Below are positions 1-8,233 of a stretch of DNA of 64,000 nucleotides, piece after piece; the stretch's first letter is position 1; each line of letters starts with the position of its first letter. Made by a program: the position numbers and the translations under genes. The DNA lies in assembly GCF_020172085.1 (NCBI RefSeq), contig NZ_JAIVAT010000007.1, forward strand, positions 186,001 through 250,000. The letters are read 5' to 3'. The stretch is from Rossellomorea aquimaris. GTDB taxonomy: Bacteria; Bacillota; Bacilli; Bacillales; Bacillaceae_B. Below the pieces are notes generated by a model, which saw nothing but the letters and a program-made list of their open reading frames with translations, had not been told where the DNA came from and did not search any database.

Positions 1-294
1 TTCGCCCGTTCTGAACTGTGGCGACAAATGCTCTCCGACGTGTTCGATCAAGAAGTGGAAGTACCCGAGAGCTTCGAAAGTTCATGCCTTGGAGCCATCG
101 TGCTCGGTATGTACGGCAGCGGAATGATCGACTCATTAGAGGCAGTTAGTGAAATGGTGGGCTCTGTTCATTCCCATCAGCCTGATCCGAAAGCGACAGA
201 AGCTTACACCAGGCTGATGCCGATCTTCATCCGGGTTCCACGCTTGTTAGAGGAAGAATACGAAGCCATCAGTGCTTACCAGGAAGGAAGCTGA
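1..294 (+). CDS. gntK: Gluconate kinase, C-terminal part (FGGY family), cut by window start
   Basis: The frame is open from base 1 and ends at TGA 292-294, giving the last 97 residues of a longer protein. The segment FARSELWRQMLSD followed by VPESFESSCLGA matches the C-terminal actin-like ATPase lobe of FGGY sugar kinases and most resembles gluconate kinase. That enzyme phosphorylates gluconate to 6-phosphogluconate in the cytoplasm, feeding the pentose phosphate pathway. The N-terminal lobe and catalytic region lie outside the window. Another FGGY kinase, such as a xylulokinase, is possible, because the substrate-binding half is not visible. A strong terminator follows directly. Confidence 0.75.
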   Translation, partial: FARSELWRQMLSDVFDQEVEVPESFESSCLGAIVLGMYGSGMIDSLEAVSEMVGSVHSHQPDPKATEAYTRLMPIFIRVPRLLEEEYEAISAYQEGS

Positions 295-317
295 CTCGAT
301 TGAGTCGGCTTTTTTTC
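289..317 (+). terminator. Rho-independent terminator after gntK
   Basis: AGCTGACTC and GAGTCGGCT form a 9-bp stem with one G-U pair and a 4-base loop, followed by a run of T. It begins inside the gntK stop region. Confidence 0.85.
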
Positions 318-342
318 TGGAAGTACGCCCGAAAGGAATCAC

Positions 343-373
343 TTAGCCAAAACATGTCCTTTTCATGTATAAT
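343..373 (+). promoter_or_regulatory. Probable sigma-A promoter for yeeI
   Basis: A perfect -10 box TATAAT lies at 368-373, about 70 bases before the yeeI start. The -35 region is poor (TTAGCC near 343-348), so the promoter is called mainly on the -10 box and its position after a terminator. Confidence 0.5.
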
Positions 374-440
374 AGAAACGAATATACCTTTTATTATCAG
401 AGATTATCTATAGATAAATGTGAAAGAGAGTGAAACGAAA

Positions 441-1160
441 ATGGGACGTAAATGGAATAATATTAAAGAAAAGAAAGCGTCTAAGGATGCAAATACAAGT
501 CGTATATATGCAAAGTTCGGTCGCGAGATTTATGTGGCTGCGAAGCAGGGAGAGCCGGATCCTGAACTGAATCAGACGTTGAAGTTCGTTCTTGAGCGTG
601 CGAAAACATACAGTGTACCGAAGCATATCGTGGACCGTGCCATTGAGAAGGCAAAGGGCGGTTCAGAAGAGAACTATGACGAATTACGCTATGAAGGCTT
701 CGGACCGAATGGCTCCATGGTCATTGTGGATGCCCTGACAAATAACGTCAATCGTACAGCTTCAGAAGTACGTGCAGCATTCGGTAAGAATGGCGGAAAC
801 ATGGGTGTGAGTGGATCGGTTGCCTACATGTTCGATGCGACAGCCGTGATCGGAATCGAAGGGAAATCCGAAGAAGAAGTCATGGAAATCCTGATGGAAG
901 CAGACGTGGACGCGCGTGATATCATCGAAGAAGAGGATTCCGTGATCGTATATGCAGAGCCGGATCAATTCCACGCAGTTCAGGAAGCATTCAAAGGTGC
1001 CGGTATCACTGACTTTACAGTTGCTGAGCTAACGATGCTTGCTCAGAATGATGTTGAACTTTCTAGTGACGATCAAGCTCAATTCGAGAAAATGATTGAT
1101 GCGATTGAAGACCTGGAGGATGTTCAACAGGTTTATCATAATGTCGATTTAGGTGAATAA
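441..1160 (+). CDS. yeeI: YebC/PmpR-family transcriptional regulator / translation factor
   Basis: A 239-residue protein starting [20 protein letters not shown], the typical N-terminus of the YebC family. The full three-domain length is present and the protein ends [10 protein letters not shown]. YebC proteins are cytoplasmic; family members act as DNA-binding regulators (PmpR type), and recent work ties the family to translation of proline-rich stretches. The B. subtilis paralogue YeeI has the same MGRKWNN start, whereas YrbC-type paralogues start MAGHSKW. I chose ATG 441 because this motif begins there and a purine-rich GAAAGAGAGTG lies upstream. A GTG at 420 in frame would add seven residues and overlap that site. 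It is monocistronic between two terminators. Confidence 0.9.
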   Translation: MGRKWNNIKEKKASKDANTSRIYAKFGREIYVAAKQGEPDPELNQTLKFVLERAKTYSVPKHIVDRAIEKAKGGSEENYDELRYEGFGPNGSMVIVDALTNNVNRTASEVRAAFGKNGGNMGVSGSVAYMFDATAVIGIEGKSEEEVMEILMEADVDARDIIEEEDSVIVYAEPDQFHAVQEAFKGAGITDFTVAELTMLAQNDVELSSDDQAQFEKMIDAIEDLEDVQQVYHNVDLGE

Positions 1161-1169
1161 ACGTTGATG

Positions 1170-1206
1170 AAGCCCCTTGCGCTTAGTGCGCCAAGGGGCT
1201 TTCTTT
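1170..1206 (+). terminator. Terminator after yeeI
   Basis: AGCCCCTTG (1171-1179) pairs with CAAGGGGCT (1192-1200). The stem is extended by CGC/GCG across a small bulge and followed by TTCTTT. Confidence 0.85.
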
Positions 1207-1285
1207 ATGAATGACGTAAGAAACTTCAGATAATCTCAATTAAAGTGGTAAAACTACTGATATCCATTTTAATAGAGGTGATCCA

Positions 1286-1873
1286 ATGAAGAAAATGACG
1301 TTAAGATTTATGGTGGTAATGGTCTTCCTATACACGGGGTTCTACTCAATCGGATATGCCCATCCTGATCAGGATGGTGCCAAAGTCGACGTAAGCGATG
1401 TGACGTATATTCAGTCGGAAACGGTACCTGATCCAAAGTTAGAGGAAGCATTTAGTAAAGCTTTAAACTTGAAACGCGGTGAAGATCATGTCCAATATTA
1501 TTATAATCATGTCGATTTGAATGATGATCAACAACCGGAAACATTTGTATATGTAGTTGGCTTCCCGGTGTGTGGAAGCGGGGGATGCAGCGGGGCGCTA
1601 TTCACAAAGGAGAACAATGAGTATAAACTCATGACGGTATTCTCATTGGTCAGGAGTCCTATTATCATTCAAAACGAAAAAACAAACGGATGGAAAAATA
1701 TCATCATGTATGTTTCCGGTGGAGGGATAAAAGGAGGCTATAAACAATTACTTTTCAATGGCAAAACCTATCCGTCCAATCCGTCGGTTCAACCGGATGT
1801 CCAACCAGGGAAGATCAGCGGACTGGGCATCATTAACGATGATATCTCAAAGAAAGAAGGCATTTCTTTTTAG
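1286..1873 (+). CDS. Secreted hypothetical protein
   Basis: A 195-residue protein with a good signal peptide: MKKMTLRF, a hydrophobic stretch to about residue 19, and a likely cleavage after GYA near residue 25. The mature part is acidic. It contains a distinctive FPVCGSGGCSGALF segment near residues 93-106 with two cysteines that could form a disulfide outside the cell. I do not recognise a named family. The start is supported by GAGGTGATCC just upstream. It stands alone: a terminator precedes it and a non-coding repeat region follows. No enzymatic role can be assigned. Confidence 0.75.
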   Translation: MKKMTLRFMVVMVFLYTGFYSIGYAHPDQDGAKVDVSDVTYIQSETVPDPKLEEAFSKALNLKRGEDHVQYYYNHVDLNDDQQPETFVYVVGFPVCGSGGCSGALFTKENNEYKLMTVFSLVRSPIIIQNEKTNGWKNIIMYVSGGGIKGGYKQLLFNGKTYPSNPSVQPDVQPGKISGLGIINDDISKKEGISF

Positions 1874-1926
1874 TATTAATAAAAGGTTCTTTTTGCAAAG
1901 ACTGTTGCTTTTGACTAAGCTAGTGG

Positions 1927-2014
1927 TGGTTGATTTCCGCTCCAGGTGCTCGCTTACCGCGGGGCTTGAGTTGAGCCTCCTCCGCATTTCATACCTTCCG
2001 CTACAATCAGCGGA
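1927..2014 (-). repeat. Degenerate, internally deleted copy of the large hairpin repeat (copy A)
   Basis: Read on the minus strand this has the same ends as the full copy at 57095-57224. Its right end GGTTGATTTCCGCTCCAGG matches the reverse complement of that copy's 3' arm, and its left end ACCTTCCGCTACAATCAG matches the 5' arm. The middle, which would carry GAGACCCC, is missing. It lies in the 664-base gene-free stretch between the secreted protein and the ATP-grasp gene. Confidence 0.7.
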
Positions 2015-2117
2015 CAAAATTGAATTCTTTACCAGTGTTAAAAATAGTACTTTCTAATATAAAATTGTTTCTTGTTTCTGTTGATAAAGTAATCATTTCT
2101 CAACTGTCTTTATTTAG

Positions 2118-2285
2118 CTCTGTCACTTGAAGCTGGTTAAAAGGGTGAGGGGAACTGCGTAGACTCCTGCGGAAAACGGGCGTGCCGAGACCCCGGAAGC
2201 GAATTGTGCTGAGGAGGCTCGGCAGTACGTCCGCGGAAAGCGAAGTAGTTCCCCTCACCCTGTAGCACCTGCTTGTTGACAGAGC
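2118..2285 (+). repeat. Large hairpin repeat (copy B)
   Basis: CTCTGTCA at 2118 pairs with TGACAGAG at 2278-2285, and AGGGTGAGGGGAACT pairs with AGTTCCCCTCACCCT. The interior shares GACTCCTGCGG, GAGACCCC, GAGGAGGCTC and CCGCGGAAAGCGAAG with copy D at 57.1 kb, but the pairing arms differ in sequence. No ORF of interest is present. The rest of the 1874-2537 gap shows nothing else I can name except a possible promoter. Confidence 0.8.
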
Positions 2286-2434
2286 ATGGAGATCAAAGTT
2301 TATAAAAATAGCATCAATTTTTACGAAAAGAGCCATATGAAAAAACAGGGCATATTCCTAAAAATGGGAGTATGCCTTTTACAATTACATGATGAATAAA
2401 AAATGTCGGGGAAGGTCGTATAAACACTTTATTT

Positions 2435-2465
2435 GTCGAATAGACTGAAAATTCAGCATAATACT
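2435..2465 (+). promoter_or_regulatory. Possible sporulation (sigma-E type) promoter
   Basis: GTCGAATA (2435-2442), a 14-base spacer and CATAATACT (2457-2465) resemble a sigma-E arrangement. This is a weak consensus call and the only promoter-like pair seen before the ATP-grasp gene. Confidence 0.3.
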
Positions 2466-2537
2466 TCATTCTCTCAGGGGGCTTTGTTATGCTAAAGATG
2501 AAATCTGAATAAATACGTGAAAGAGGGAGAGGAAAAT

Positions 2538-3803
2538 ATGGGACTAGATCAACTTGAATTGCAGCAAGCAAAACAAAATGTGAAGGATAAAACCAAACCC
2601 TATTTAACGGCACTGATTGGTTGGAGTCTGCCGGCCATCGAAGCGTGTGCAAAGTTAGAAAGGCCATTTGTCGTTGTTGGCCCGCCTGATTTTGAGGCTT
2701 ATGCAGAAAAGCATGATATTGCTTTTGTCGGCTGGGATTTCGATCGGTTGAACGAAGGTTCAGATCATCTTTACAAACAGCTGAAGGCACTTGGTGCTGA
2801 AGTCGCCATTCCACTATATGAAGAATGTGTGGAATGGGCAGGGGCATTGAACTCCCGTTTTCGCAATGAGCCGCGCATCTTTAACCGTTCGCTCCTTTTA
2901 AGGGATAAAGGGATGATGAAGCGTAAAGCTCAAATTGCGGGAATCAAAGTAGGTGTATTTGAAGAAGCAAGGGATAAAGAGGATGTAAGGAGATTTTTGA
3001 AGCGTGTGAATGAAGCCCTCTTGAAAGTGGAAGGGGATAAGAACGACCCCATTCACGTCAAGCCTCTTGATAAAGCCGGTTCCGTCGGTCACCGGGCCAT
3101 TGAAAATCCAGAAGATATCGATGCTCTCACTGAATCTGAATTCCCTCTCCTGATGGAAAGTCATCTTGATGGTCAGGAATTCTCGTGCGAAGCATTCATT
3201 CATAAAGGAAAGATCCAATTTTTAAATATAACGGAGTACGTACGATTGGGCTATTCCAATTTCGTACCGGCTTCTCCGACCCTTGAAGAAAAGCGTCCGA
3301 TCATCCGTGAGGCTATTCAGCAGCTCATCGATGCATTCGAAATTGAATACGGTGTGATTCACCCTGAATATTTCATCACCTCTGATGGGACGCTTCATTT
3401 TGGTGAGGTCGCAGCCAGAGTACCGGGCGGACATATTTTTGATCTGATTGAGCGAGCCTACGGATTCAGTGCGTATCAAGCCCAGATCCTTTGCGGTGAT
3501 CCAAATACGACAGAAGAAGAACTTAGAGAGTTCTTCCCATCGACAGGTGAGAAAGCAAAGGCTCATGCAGGCTGCCTGATGGTCCATCCTCATGTGAATT
3601 ATGTGGAGAAGCTGGAGGTACCGGATGAACTGGAGAATCATCCATATTTCGAAAAGCATGATATGTTCAGTCCGGCTCAGGGGAAAGTCGCTCAGCGGAT
3701 CGGTTTTGGGAATCATTACGGGACGATTTTCTTTTATGGGGAAGACAGTGAAGTTATGAGGGGTTTGTTAAAAGAATACGAACAATTTAATTTTTATATT
3801 TAA
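2538..3803 (+). CDS. ATP-grasp domain protein (carboxylate-amine ligase type)
   Basis: A 421-residue cytoplasmic protein. An N-terminal Rossmann-like pre-ATP-grasp part (about residues 1-120) precedes an ATP-grasp core with HVKPLDKAGSVG (nucleotide loop), LLMESHLDGQEFSCEAF and HPEYF...FGEVAARVPGGHI. The acidic residues of HPEYF and FGEVAARVPGG would be Mg-ATP ligands, as in carnosine-synthase-like ligases. Such enzymes join a carboxylate to an amine through an acyl-phosphate; the substrates here are unknown. ATG 2538 is preceded by GAGGGAGAGG; an in-frame GTG at 2517 overlaps that site. Only 73 bases separate it from the next gene, with a small hairpin but no terminator, so the two are probably co-transcribed. 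Confidence 0.85.
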   Translation: MGLDQLELQQAKQNVKDKTKPYLTALIGWSLPAIEACAKLERPFVVVGPPDFEAYAEKHDIAFVGWDFDRLNEGSDHLYKQLKALGAEVAIPLYEECVEWAGALNSRFRNEPRIFNRSLLLRDKGMMKRKAQIAGIKVGVFEEARDKEDVRRFLKRVNEALLKVEGDKNDPIHVKPLDKAGSVGHRAIENPEDIDALTESEFPLLMESHLDGQEFSCEAFIHKGKIQFLNITEYVRLGYSNFVPASPTLEEKRPIIREAIQQLIDAFEIEYGVIHPEYFITSDGTLHFGEVAARVPGGHIFDLIERAYGFSAYQAQILCGDPNTTEEELREFFPSTGEKAKAHAGCLMVHPHVNYVEKLEVPDELENHPYFEKHDMFSPAQGKVAQRIGFGNHYGTIFFYGEDSEVMRGLLKEYEQFNFYI

Positions 3804-3876
3804 AGAACGATGATGATATCAGTCATCCTTTCAGAAACAGCCTATCCGATATTCTGATCGATAAAGGAGTTTTGAA

Positions 3877-5841
3877 ATGGCATTTGAATTAACGTCTAAG
3901 TTGGAAGATCGATTTTTGCAAGCGCTGAATGAATTGGAGAGTGCAGCTTCCTTTGCGAAATCAATGTATCAGACAGACGTCTATCAGGAAGCTCAGAGAT
4001 TACTGGATACAGATGAAGGGCTAGGGATCTTATATCAGAGCGCAGACCGTTTTGAACAGGCAGGGGTATTCCAGGACGGGCCATGGGAGAAAGCATCCAA
4101 GCTCCAACCACCTCTTGTTTCCGGATCACTGCAGGCGAAAGGGCTGCCTTCGATCATAGAAATCCTGAGCGAACTCAGGATGCTTTCAATCGCGGAAGAT
4201 CAATATGATCATCCTGATGTTTCGGCCGAAATGGCGCAGGATTTCCTGAATGAGGTCATGGTCCTGAATCTAAACCTTCTTTTCCCGGAAGCGACAGAAG
4301 CGGCGCGCATTGAAGCTGGAGAACAAAGGGAAAGAGCAACGGACTTATTCAGGTTCCTATCGGATAAGCTTTCCTATCAAGCGCTGACCACGACACTCAT
4401 CAAAGAAGTCGAACGATTGACTGCGCAGCGTCCGATCATGGTGAAGCGGACCGTTTCCATGATTGAAACGGCCAAAAAAATGCTTCATTCTGATCTTAGT
4501 GTAGCGGAGCGTCTGGTATTGGAGAAGTATGTCTCTGCCATCGAAGGTCCGTCCCCGTTGAGCAAGTCGATAACTCAGCCGGGTGAATATCGTAAAAAGC
4601 TGATGGATCTGTCTCACGAAGAGCTGGAGAAAGAAGCAGTCGCATGTGCCCAGTCCATGCGGGAAACCGGGTTGGTTGCCCCTCAGCATGCGATTCTTCT
4701 GAGGTACCTGTCCAGAAAGGTGCAGGAGCTTGTTCCGGCTGCACTTCAGTTAAATGATAAAGGGAAAGCAAACCTTGATGAACATGCTGAGCTTGTGTTT
4801 CAACTGATCAAGGTAGCAATCTATCCTGCCACTAAACAATCGGTATATGGGCTTGCCCTCATGCTTGAACGAGGGGTCCTTTCATCTTCCCCTGTGTCAC
4901 CGGGATTGAAGAGGCTGATCGAGCTTGATATTAGACCGGAAGTAAGAAAAACCCTCCTTAATTCCTGCAAATCGGGAGACGGTATTACGGCAAACTCGGT
5001 TCTCCTTGCAGGTGTCATTAATGTCCTTGGGCAGCCAATCGGGATCGGACAAGGGTTGAATCCAACCTGTCAAACAGCACGTGGGATCAGCCTTTGGGCC
5101 CAACATGCTCCCGGGTATTTACTTGAACTGATTCCAAGGGCTGCAAGAGACGGGGATATTGATATCAAGTTTGAGGGCACACCGATTCATTCCAAGGATT
5201 TAAGCGGTGGGCTTGCACCTGAGCTTCATCAGGAGCTGGATCCCGTGTCCCTTGTCCTTGTCCCTCATCTTGACCGGATTTATAGTGAGATGATGAGGAG
5301 GGTATCCCTTAGAGGGGAAGATGGACATCGCTGGGTGAATCCTGAGTTCTATGGCGATTGGGTTCAAAAGGGATTCAGCACGGTGATCGATCCATTATCT
5401 GGGCTCATTTCCGACTATCCGGGCTTTGTAAGACTGTTCTATGCCACTCATCATCCAGAATATAATGATGATTACGGTTTGATTTATCCAAATCCAGTTG
5501 GGATTTTCATTACGAACGTGCATGGGAAACTTCTTGGATTTCACGCCGTGTCGATTTTGCGGATCACTCAAGATCCTAAAGGTGAGTATCGGATTTATTT
5601 CTACAACCCGAACAATGACGGCTCACAAAATTGGGGGCAGGGAATCGAACCTTCCGTTATGGATAATGGGGAAAGGGAAGGAGAATGCTCCCTCCCGTTT
5701 CATGAATTTGTCTCACGCTTGTATGCTTTCCATTATAATCCCTATGAACAGGGTGATGCCTTCGCGGTGGAAAATGACATTGTGGATGACATTAAAGACC
5801 TTGCCAGGGATAGTTGGGGAAAGGATTATACCTGGGTTTAA
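3877..5841 (+). CDS. Large hypothetical protein with papain-like Cys-His-Asn arrangement
   Basis: A 654-residue protein with no signal peptide or membrane segment. Residues 1-370 are helical and acidic and not recognised. From about residue 385 three motifs appear in order: GQGLNPTCQTARG with Q392 and C398, six residues apart as the oxyanion Gln and nucleophile are in papain; GKLLGFHAVSI with H556; and FYNPNNDG with N577, resembling the third triad residue in clan CA peptidases. A cysteine peptidase or transglutaminase-like acyltransferase is inferred. It follows the ATP-grasp gene, so the pair could make and break, or process, an amide bond. AAAGGAG precedes ATG 3877, and a strong terminator closes the unit. 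No trained family name came to mind. Confidence 0.75.
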   Translation: MAFELTSKLEDRFLQALNELESAASFAKSMYQTDVYQEAQRLLDTDEGLGILYQSADRFEQAGVFQDGPWEKASKLQPPLVSGSLQAKGLPSIIEILSELRMLSIAEDQYDHPDVSAEMAQDFLNEVMVLNLNLLFPEATEAARIEAGEQRERATDLFRFLSDKLSYQALTTTLIKEVERLTAQRPIMVKRTVSMIETAKKMLHSDLSVAERLVLEKYVSAIEGPSPLSKSITQPGEYRKKLMDLSHEELEKEAVACAQSMRETGLVAPQHAILLRYLSRKVQELVPAALQLNDKGKANLDEHAELVFQLIKVAIYPATKQSVYGLALMLERGVLSSSPVSPGLKRLIELDIRPEVRKTLLNSCKSGDGITANSVLLAGVINVLGQPIGIGQGLNPTCQTARGISLWAQHAPGYLLELIPRAARDGDIDIKFEGTPIHSKDLSGGLAPELHQELDPVSLVLVPHLDRIYSEMMRRVSLRGEDGHRWVNPEFYGDWVQKGFSTVIDPLSGLISDYPGFVRLFYATHHPEYNDDYGLIYPNPVGIFITNVHGKLLGFHAVSILRITQDPKGEYRIYFYNPNNDGSQNWGQGIEPSVMDNGEREGECSLPFHEFVSRLYAFHYNPYEQGDAFAVENDIVDDIKDLARDSWGKDYTWV

Positions 5842-5845
5842 AGCT

Positions 5846-5881
5846 GACGTTGAGTAACTTTGGTTGCTCAACGTTTTTTTG
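5846..5881 (+). terminator. Terminator after the Cys-His-Asn protein gene
   Basis: ACGTTGAGTAAC (5848-5859) pairs with GTTGCTCAACGT (5863-5874), allowing one G-U pair, and is followed by seven T. Confidence 0.9.
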
Positions 5882-5944
5882 TTGAATGAGAGTTTGGATG
5901 ATTCTATTTATCTCTAGCCATACTAATGAGTGGAGGTGGATTCA

Positions 5945-6139
5945 ATGAGGGATAAAAAAGAAACGGAAGAACTACGAATGGACACACCACTCAATCCGGA
6001 GTTTAAGCTAAATGAACGAATTCGTAATACCAGCCAGGTGTATGTACCGGGAGAATCGTTGGAGGAGCATCATGCGATAGAGGATGCGAACGAGTTCATC
6101 GCAGAAAAGATCATCGACCAAACGATTGAAAATGGATAG
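5945..6139 (+). CDS. Small acidic hypothetical protein (64 aa)
   Basis: A 64-residue, highly charged, soluble protein (MRDKKETEELRMDTP...). It has no cysteine and no membrane segment. ATG 5945 was chosen because GGAGGTG (5931-5937) sits seven bases upstream; an in-frame GTG at 5930 falls inside that site. It is first of three tiny genes packed with gaps of 11 and 1 bases, each with its own Shine-Dalgarno, ending at a strong terminator. Family and role are unknown. Small charged proteins of this kind are common among Bacillus sporulation genes, but nothing here proves that. Confidence 0.65.
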   Translation: MRDKKETEELRMDTPLNPEFKLNERIRNTSQVYVPGESLEEHHAIEDANEFIAEKIIDQTIENG

Positions 6140-6150
6140 GAGATGAAGGA

Positions 6151-6303
6151 ATGACTAAAAAAAATTTTCCATTTGCAAACTTGTCTGAAGATACTTTGGT
6201 GAAAGTAAGGAATATGGAAAACGAACTTCGTCAGGAAACGAATGTCGATATTGTGTTAATTGCCTATAAAAATACGAAACAACACCTTGAAGGAGGAAGA
6301 TAA
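6151..6303 (+). CDS. Small hypothetical protein (50 aa)
   Basis: Translation of 6151-6303 gives a 50-residue protein (MTKKNFPFANLSEDTLVKV...) rich in Asn, Lys and Glu and ending in LEGGR. AGGAGATGAAGGA lies immediately upstream. The gene sits between two other tiny genes, and its stop codon TAA (6301-6303) is one base before the next ATG, indicating translational coupling. The last codons themselves carry the next gene's Shine-Dalgarno (GGAGG). No family is recognised. Confidence 0.65.
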   Translation: MTKKNFPFANLSEDTLVKVRNMENELRQETNVDIVLIAYKNTKQHLEGGR

Positions 6304-6304
6304 G

Positions 6305-6505
6305 ATGGATAAAGGAAACAAAGATATGCCCGACTTCAAGCAATTAAATGATCGTGTCATAGCAGAAGAACCGAAGGGCCCTTTTTTCGCAATCAAAACA
6401 AATATGGATACGCAAGGAGTAAAAGATAACCCCTACGCGACAGAAAAAGCGAGTCCTGAACAAGAGGAAAAATTACAGCAATTCTTTGAAGATGAAGAGT
6501 TATAG
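6305..6505 (+). CDS. Small acidic hypothetical protein (66 aa)
   Basis: A 66-residue protein (MDKGNKDMPDFKQLNDRV...) with an acidic tail ending QQFFEDEEL. It contains no membrane segment or cysteine. ATG 6305 overlaps the end of the preceding small gene and is served by GAAGGAGG at 6291-6298. It is the last gene of the three-gene micro-cluster. The bidirectional terminator downstream also serves the convergent BCCT gene. Function is unknown. Confidence 0.65.
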   Translation: MDKGNKDMPDFKQLNDRVIAEEPKGPFFAIKTNMDTQGVKDNPYATEKASPEQEEKLQQFFEDEEL

Positions 6506-6524
6506 AGGTAAGAATCAACTACAT

Positions 6525-6563
6525 AAAGAAACGCCCATCTAAAAGATGATGGGCGTTTCTTTT
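6525..6563. terminator. Bidirectional terminator between the small-gene cluster and BCCT gene
   Basis: AAACGCCCATC and GATGGGCGTTT form an 11-bp stem around a short loop. T runs on the plus side and A-rich sequence on the other side suit both directions. Confidence 0.85.
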
Positions 6564-6567
6564 GAAT

Positions 6568-8097
6568 TTATTTCATTGAACGGAACTGTTCACCAAGTAA
6601 TTCTTTAGACACTTTTGGCGCAAGCCACAGCATTGGGAGCAGAAGGATAGAGACGGGAACAGCCGTGACCACGATAAAGTTTTGGAGTGCACTGACACTA
6701 CCATCACCTATATAAAGCAGGATCGCCGCGATGGATCCCATCAGGATTGCCCAGAATACACGCAAGGATACTTTGGGATCTCCTTCACCCGAAACCGCCA
6801 TGGCAATCGTATAAGACATGGAATCCCCTGTCGTGACAACGAAAAGAATCGTCAATAATAAAAATAACGGTGAAATAATCCATGAGAGTGGAAGCTGATT
6901 GGTGATCGCAATCATGGCGGCAGGCATTCCGCCACTCGTTAATTCCTGTGAAACACTTCCTGGATTCTGCAGTTCATAAAATATCCCTGACCCCCCCACA
7001 ACGGTAAACCAGAATGTGGTGACAATGGGAGCGATAATCGCAATAGCCAGTATGATTTGACGGATTGTCCTGCCACGGGATATGCGGCTGACGAGAATGG
7101 CCATCATCGGTCCATACCCTATGAACCATCCCCAGAAAAACACGGTCCAACTTCCCAGCCAGCTCTTATCTGAACGGAATGTGCTGAGCTGAACAAAGTG
7201 ATCTGCATAAAATCCAAAAGAAGACACAAAGGAATCAATGATGAATCCTCCAGGACCGAAGAATAAAACAAATAGAATCAATCCAAAGGCCAATCGTACA
7301 TTCACATTACTCAGGATTTGAATCCCCTTATGAAGGCCGGTGGCAGCAGATACGGTCGATACGATCACTAAACAAATGATAATCGCAAGCTGAGTCGAGA
7401 ACCGGTCTGGTATACCGAATAAAGCGGATAGTCCGTAACTTGCCTGTAAACCAAGGAAGCCAATCGGTCCGATTGTACCTGCAGCCACGGCAATGATGGC
7501 AAATGCATCGATAAGGGTTCCGAGGACACTCTTTTTAAGTTTTTCCCCGAAGATCGGATACAGAAGGGTCCGGGGTTTCATCGGCATCCCTCTGTGGTAG
7601 TGCCCGTACATCATAACGACGGCACTCAAAGTCCCTAAGATGGCCCATGCGAGAAAGCCCCAGTGCATATAGCTTTGCGCCAGGGCCGGCATGATGGCTC
7701 CCGGGGTCAAGGCATTGATTCCTTCATGCATGGGTGGGACGGTCATAAAGTGATACATAGGCTCAGCTGCCGCCCAGAACACCCCTCCGCCGGCAAGTAA
7801 AGTGGCCATGATGATCGATAACCACTTAAACGTTCCTATTTCCGGTTTTTCCATATAACCTAATCGGACACCTCCGTATTTTGAGAATGCCAGATAAAGT
7901 GCTACAAGGAAATGTACCAGCATTAGTACTTGCCAGAAAGCTCCAAAGTACTTTGAAGACCAGGTGAAACCTTTATTAACAAATGCAGTGACGCTGTCCA
8001 AACTGATGAAAGCGGCGATGACGAAAAGAATGAGCAATCCGCCACTGATAGCAAAGACAGGCCAATCAATTTTTGATGTGTGATGCGTTTTAGACAT
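6568..8097 (-). CDS. BCCT-family betaine/carnitine/choline-type transporter
   Basis: A 509-residue inner-membrane protein with about 12 hydrophobic segments and the BCCT hallmark GGGVFWAAAEPMYHF near residues 101-115, followed by the aromatic-rich SYMHWGFLAWAI. BCCT carriers use Na+ or H+ gradients to import quaternary ammonium or sulfonium compounds such as glycine betaine for osmoprotection. Sequence around the signature differs from OpuD-type carriers, so the substrate is left open. The start is supported by AAAGGAG (8107-8113 on the minus strand). It diverges from the c-di-GMP riboswitch gene, and an imperfect copy of that promoter's palindrome lies upstream at 8145-8163. Confidence 0.88.
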   Translation of the reverse strand: MSKTHHTSKIDWPVFAISGGLLILFVIAAFISLDSVTAFVNKGFTWSSKYFGAFWQVLMLVHFLVALYLAFSKYGGVRLGYMEKPEIGTFKWLSIIMATLLAGGGVFWAAAEPMYHFMTVPPMHEGINALTPGAIMPALAQSYMHWGFLAWAILGTLSAVVMMYGHYHRGMPMKPRTLLYPIFGEKLKKSVLGTLIDAFAIIAVAAGTIGPIGFLGLQASYGLSALFGIPDRFSTQLAIIICLVIVSTVSAATGLHKGIQILSNVNVRLAFGLILFVLFFGPGGFIIDSFVSSFGFYADHFVQLSTFRSDKSWLGSWTVFFWGWFIGYGPMMAILVSRISRGRTIRQIILAIAIIAPIVTTFWFTVVGGSGIFYELQNPGSVSQELTSGGMPAAMIAITNQLPLSWIISPLFLLLTILFVVTTGDSMSYTIAMAVSGEGDPKVSLRVFWAILMGSIAAILLYIGDGSVSALQNFIVVTAVPVSILLLPMLWLAPKVSKELLGEQFRSMK

Positions 8098-8144
8098 ATA
8101 TTAAATACTCCTTTATTTTTTCATTGAAAAACACAAGTTCCAAC

Positions 8145-8163
8145 TATCTCACAGGTGAAAAAG
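8145..8163. promoter_or_regulatory. Operator-like half-palindrome upstream of BCCT gene
   Basis: TATCTCACAGGTGAAAAAG matches the perfect palindrome at 8234-8249 at most positions (TCAC-GGTGAAAA conserved). It lies about 50 bases before the BCCT start codon. Confidence 0.4.
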
Positions 8164-8233
8164 AGTTGTAAAGGATATGGAAAGAATTCAAAAAAGGCAA
8201 TTTCTGTCACATGATAATTTTGAAAATTACATC

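Noticed and set aside
2314..2847. Minus-strand ORF of 177 codons
   Set aside because: It lies antisense to the ATP-grasp gene and the preceding intergenic region, with no start signal and low-complexity composition; a shadow frame.
4357..4771. Antisense ORFs inside the 654-residue protein gene
   Set aside because: No ribosome-binding site and no recognisable domains; shadows of the plus-strand gene.
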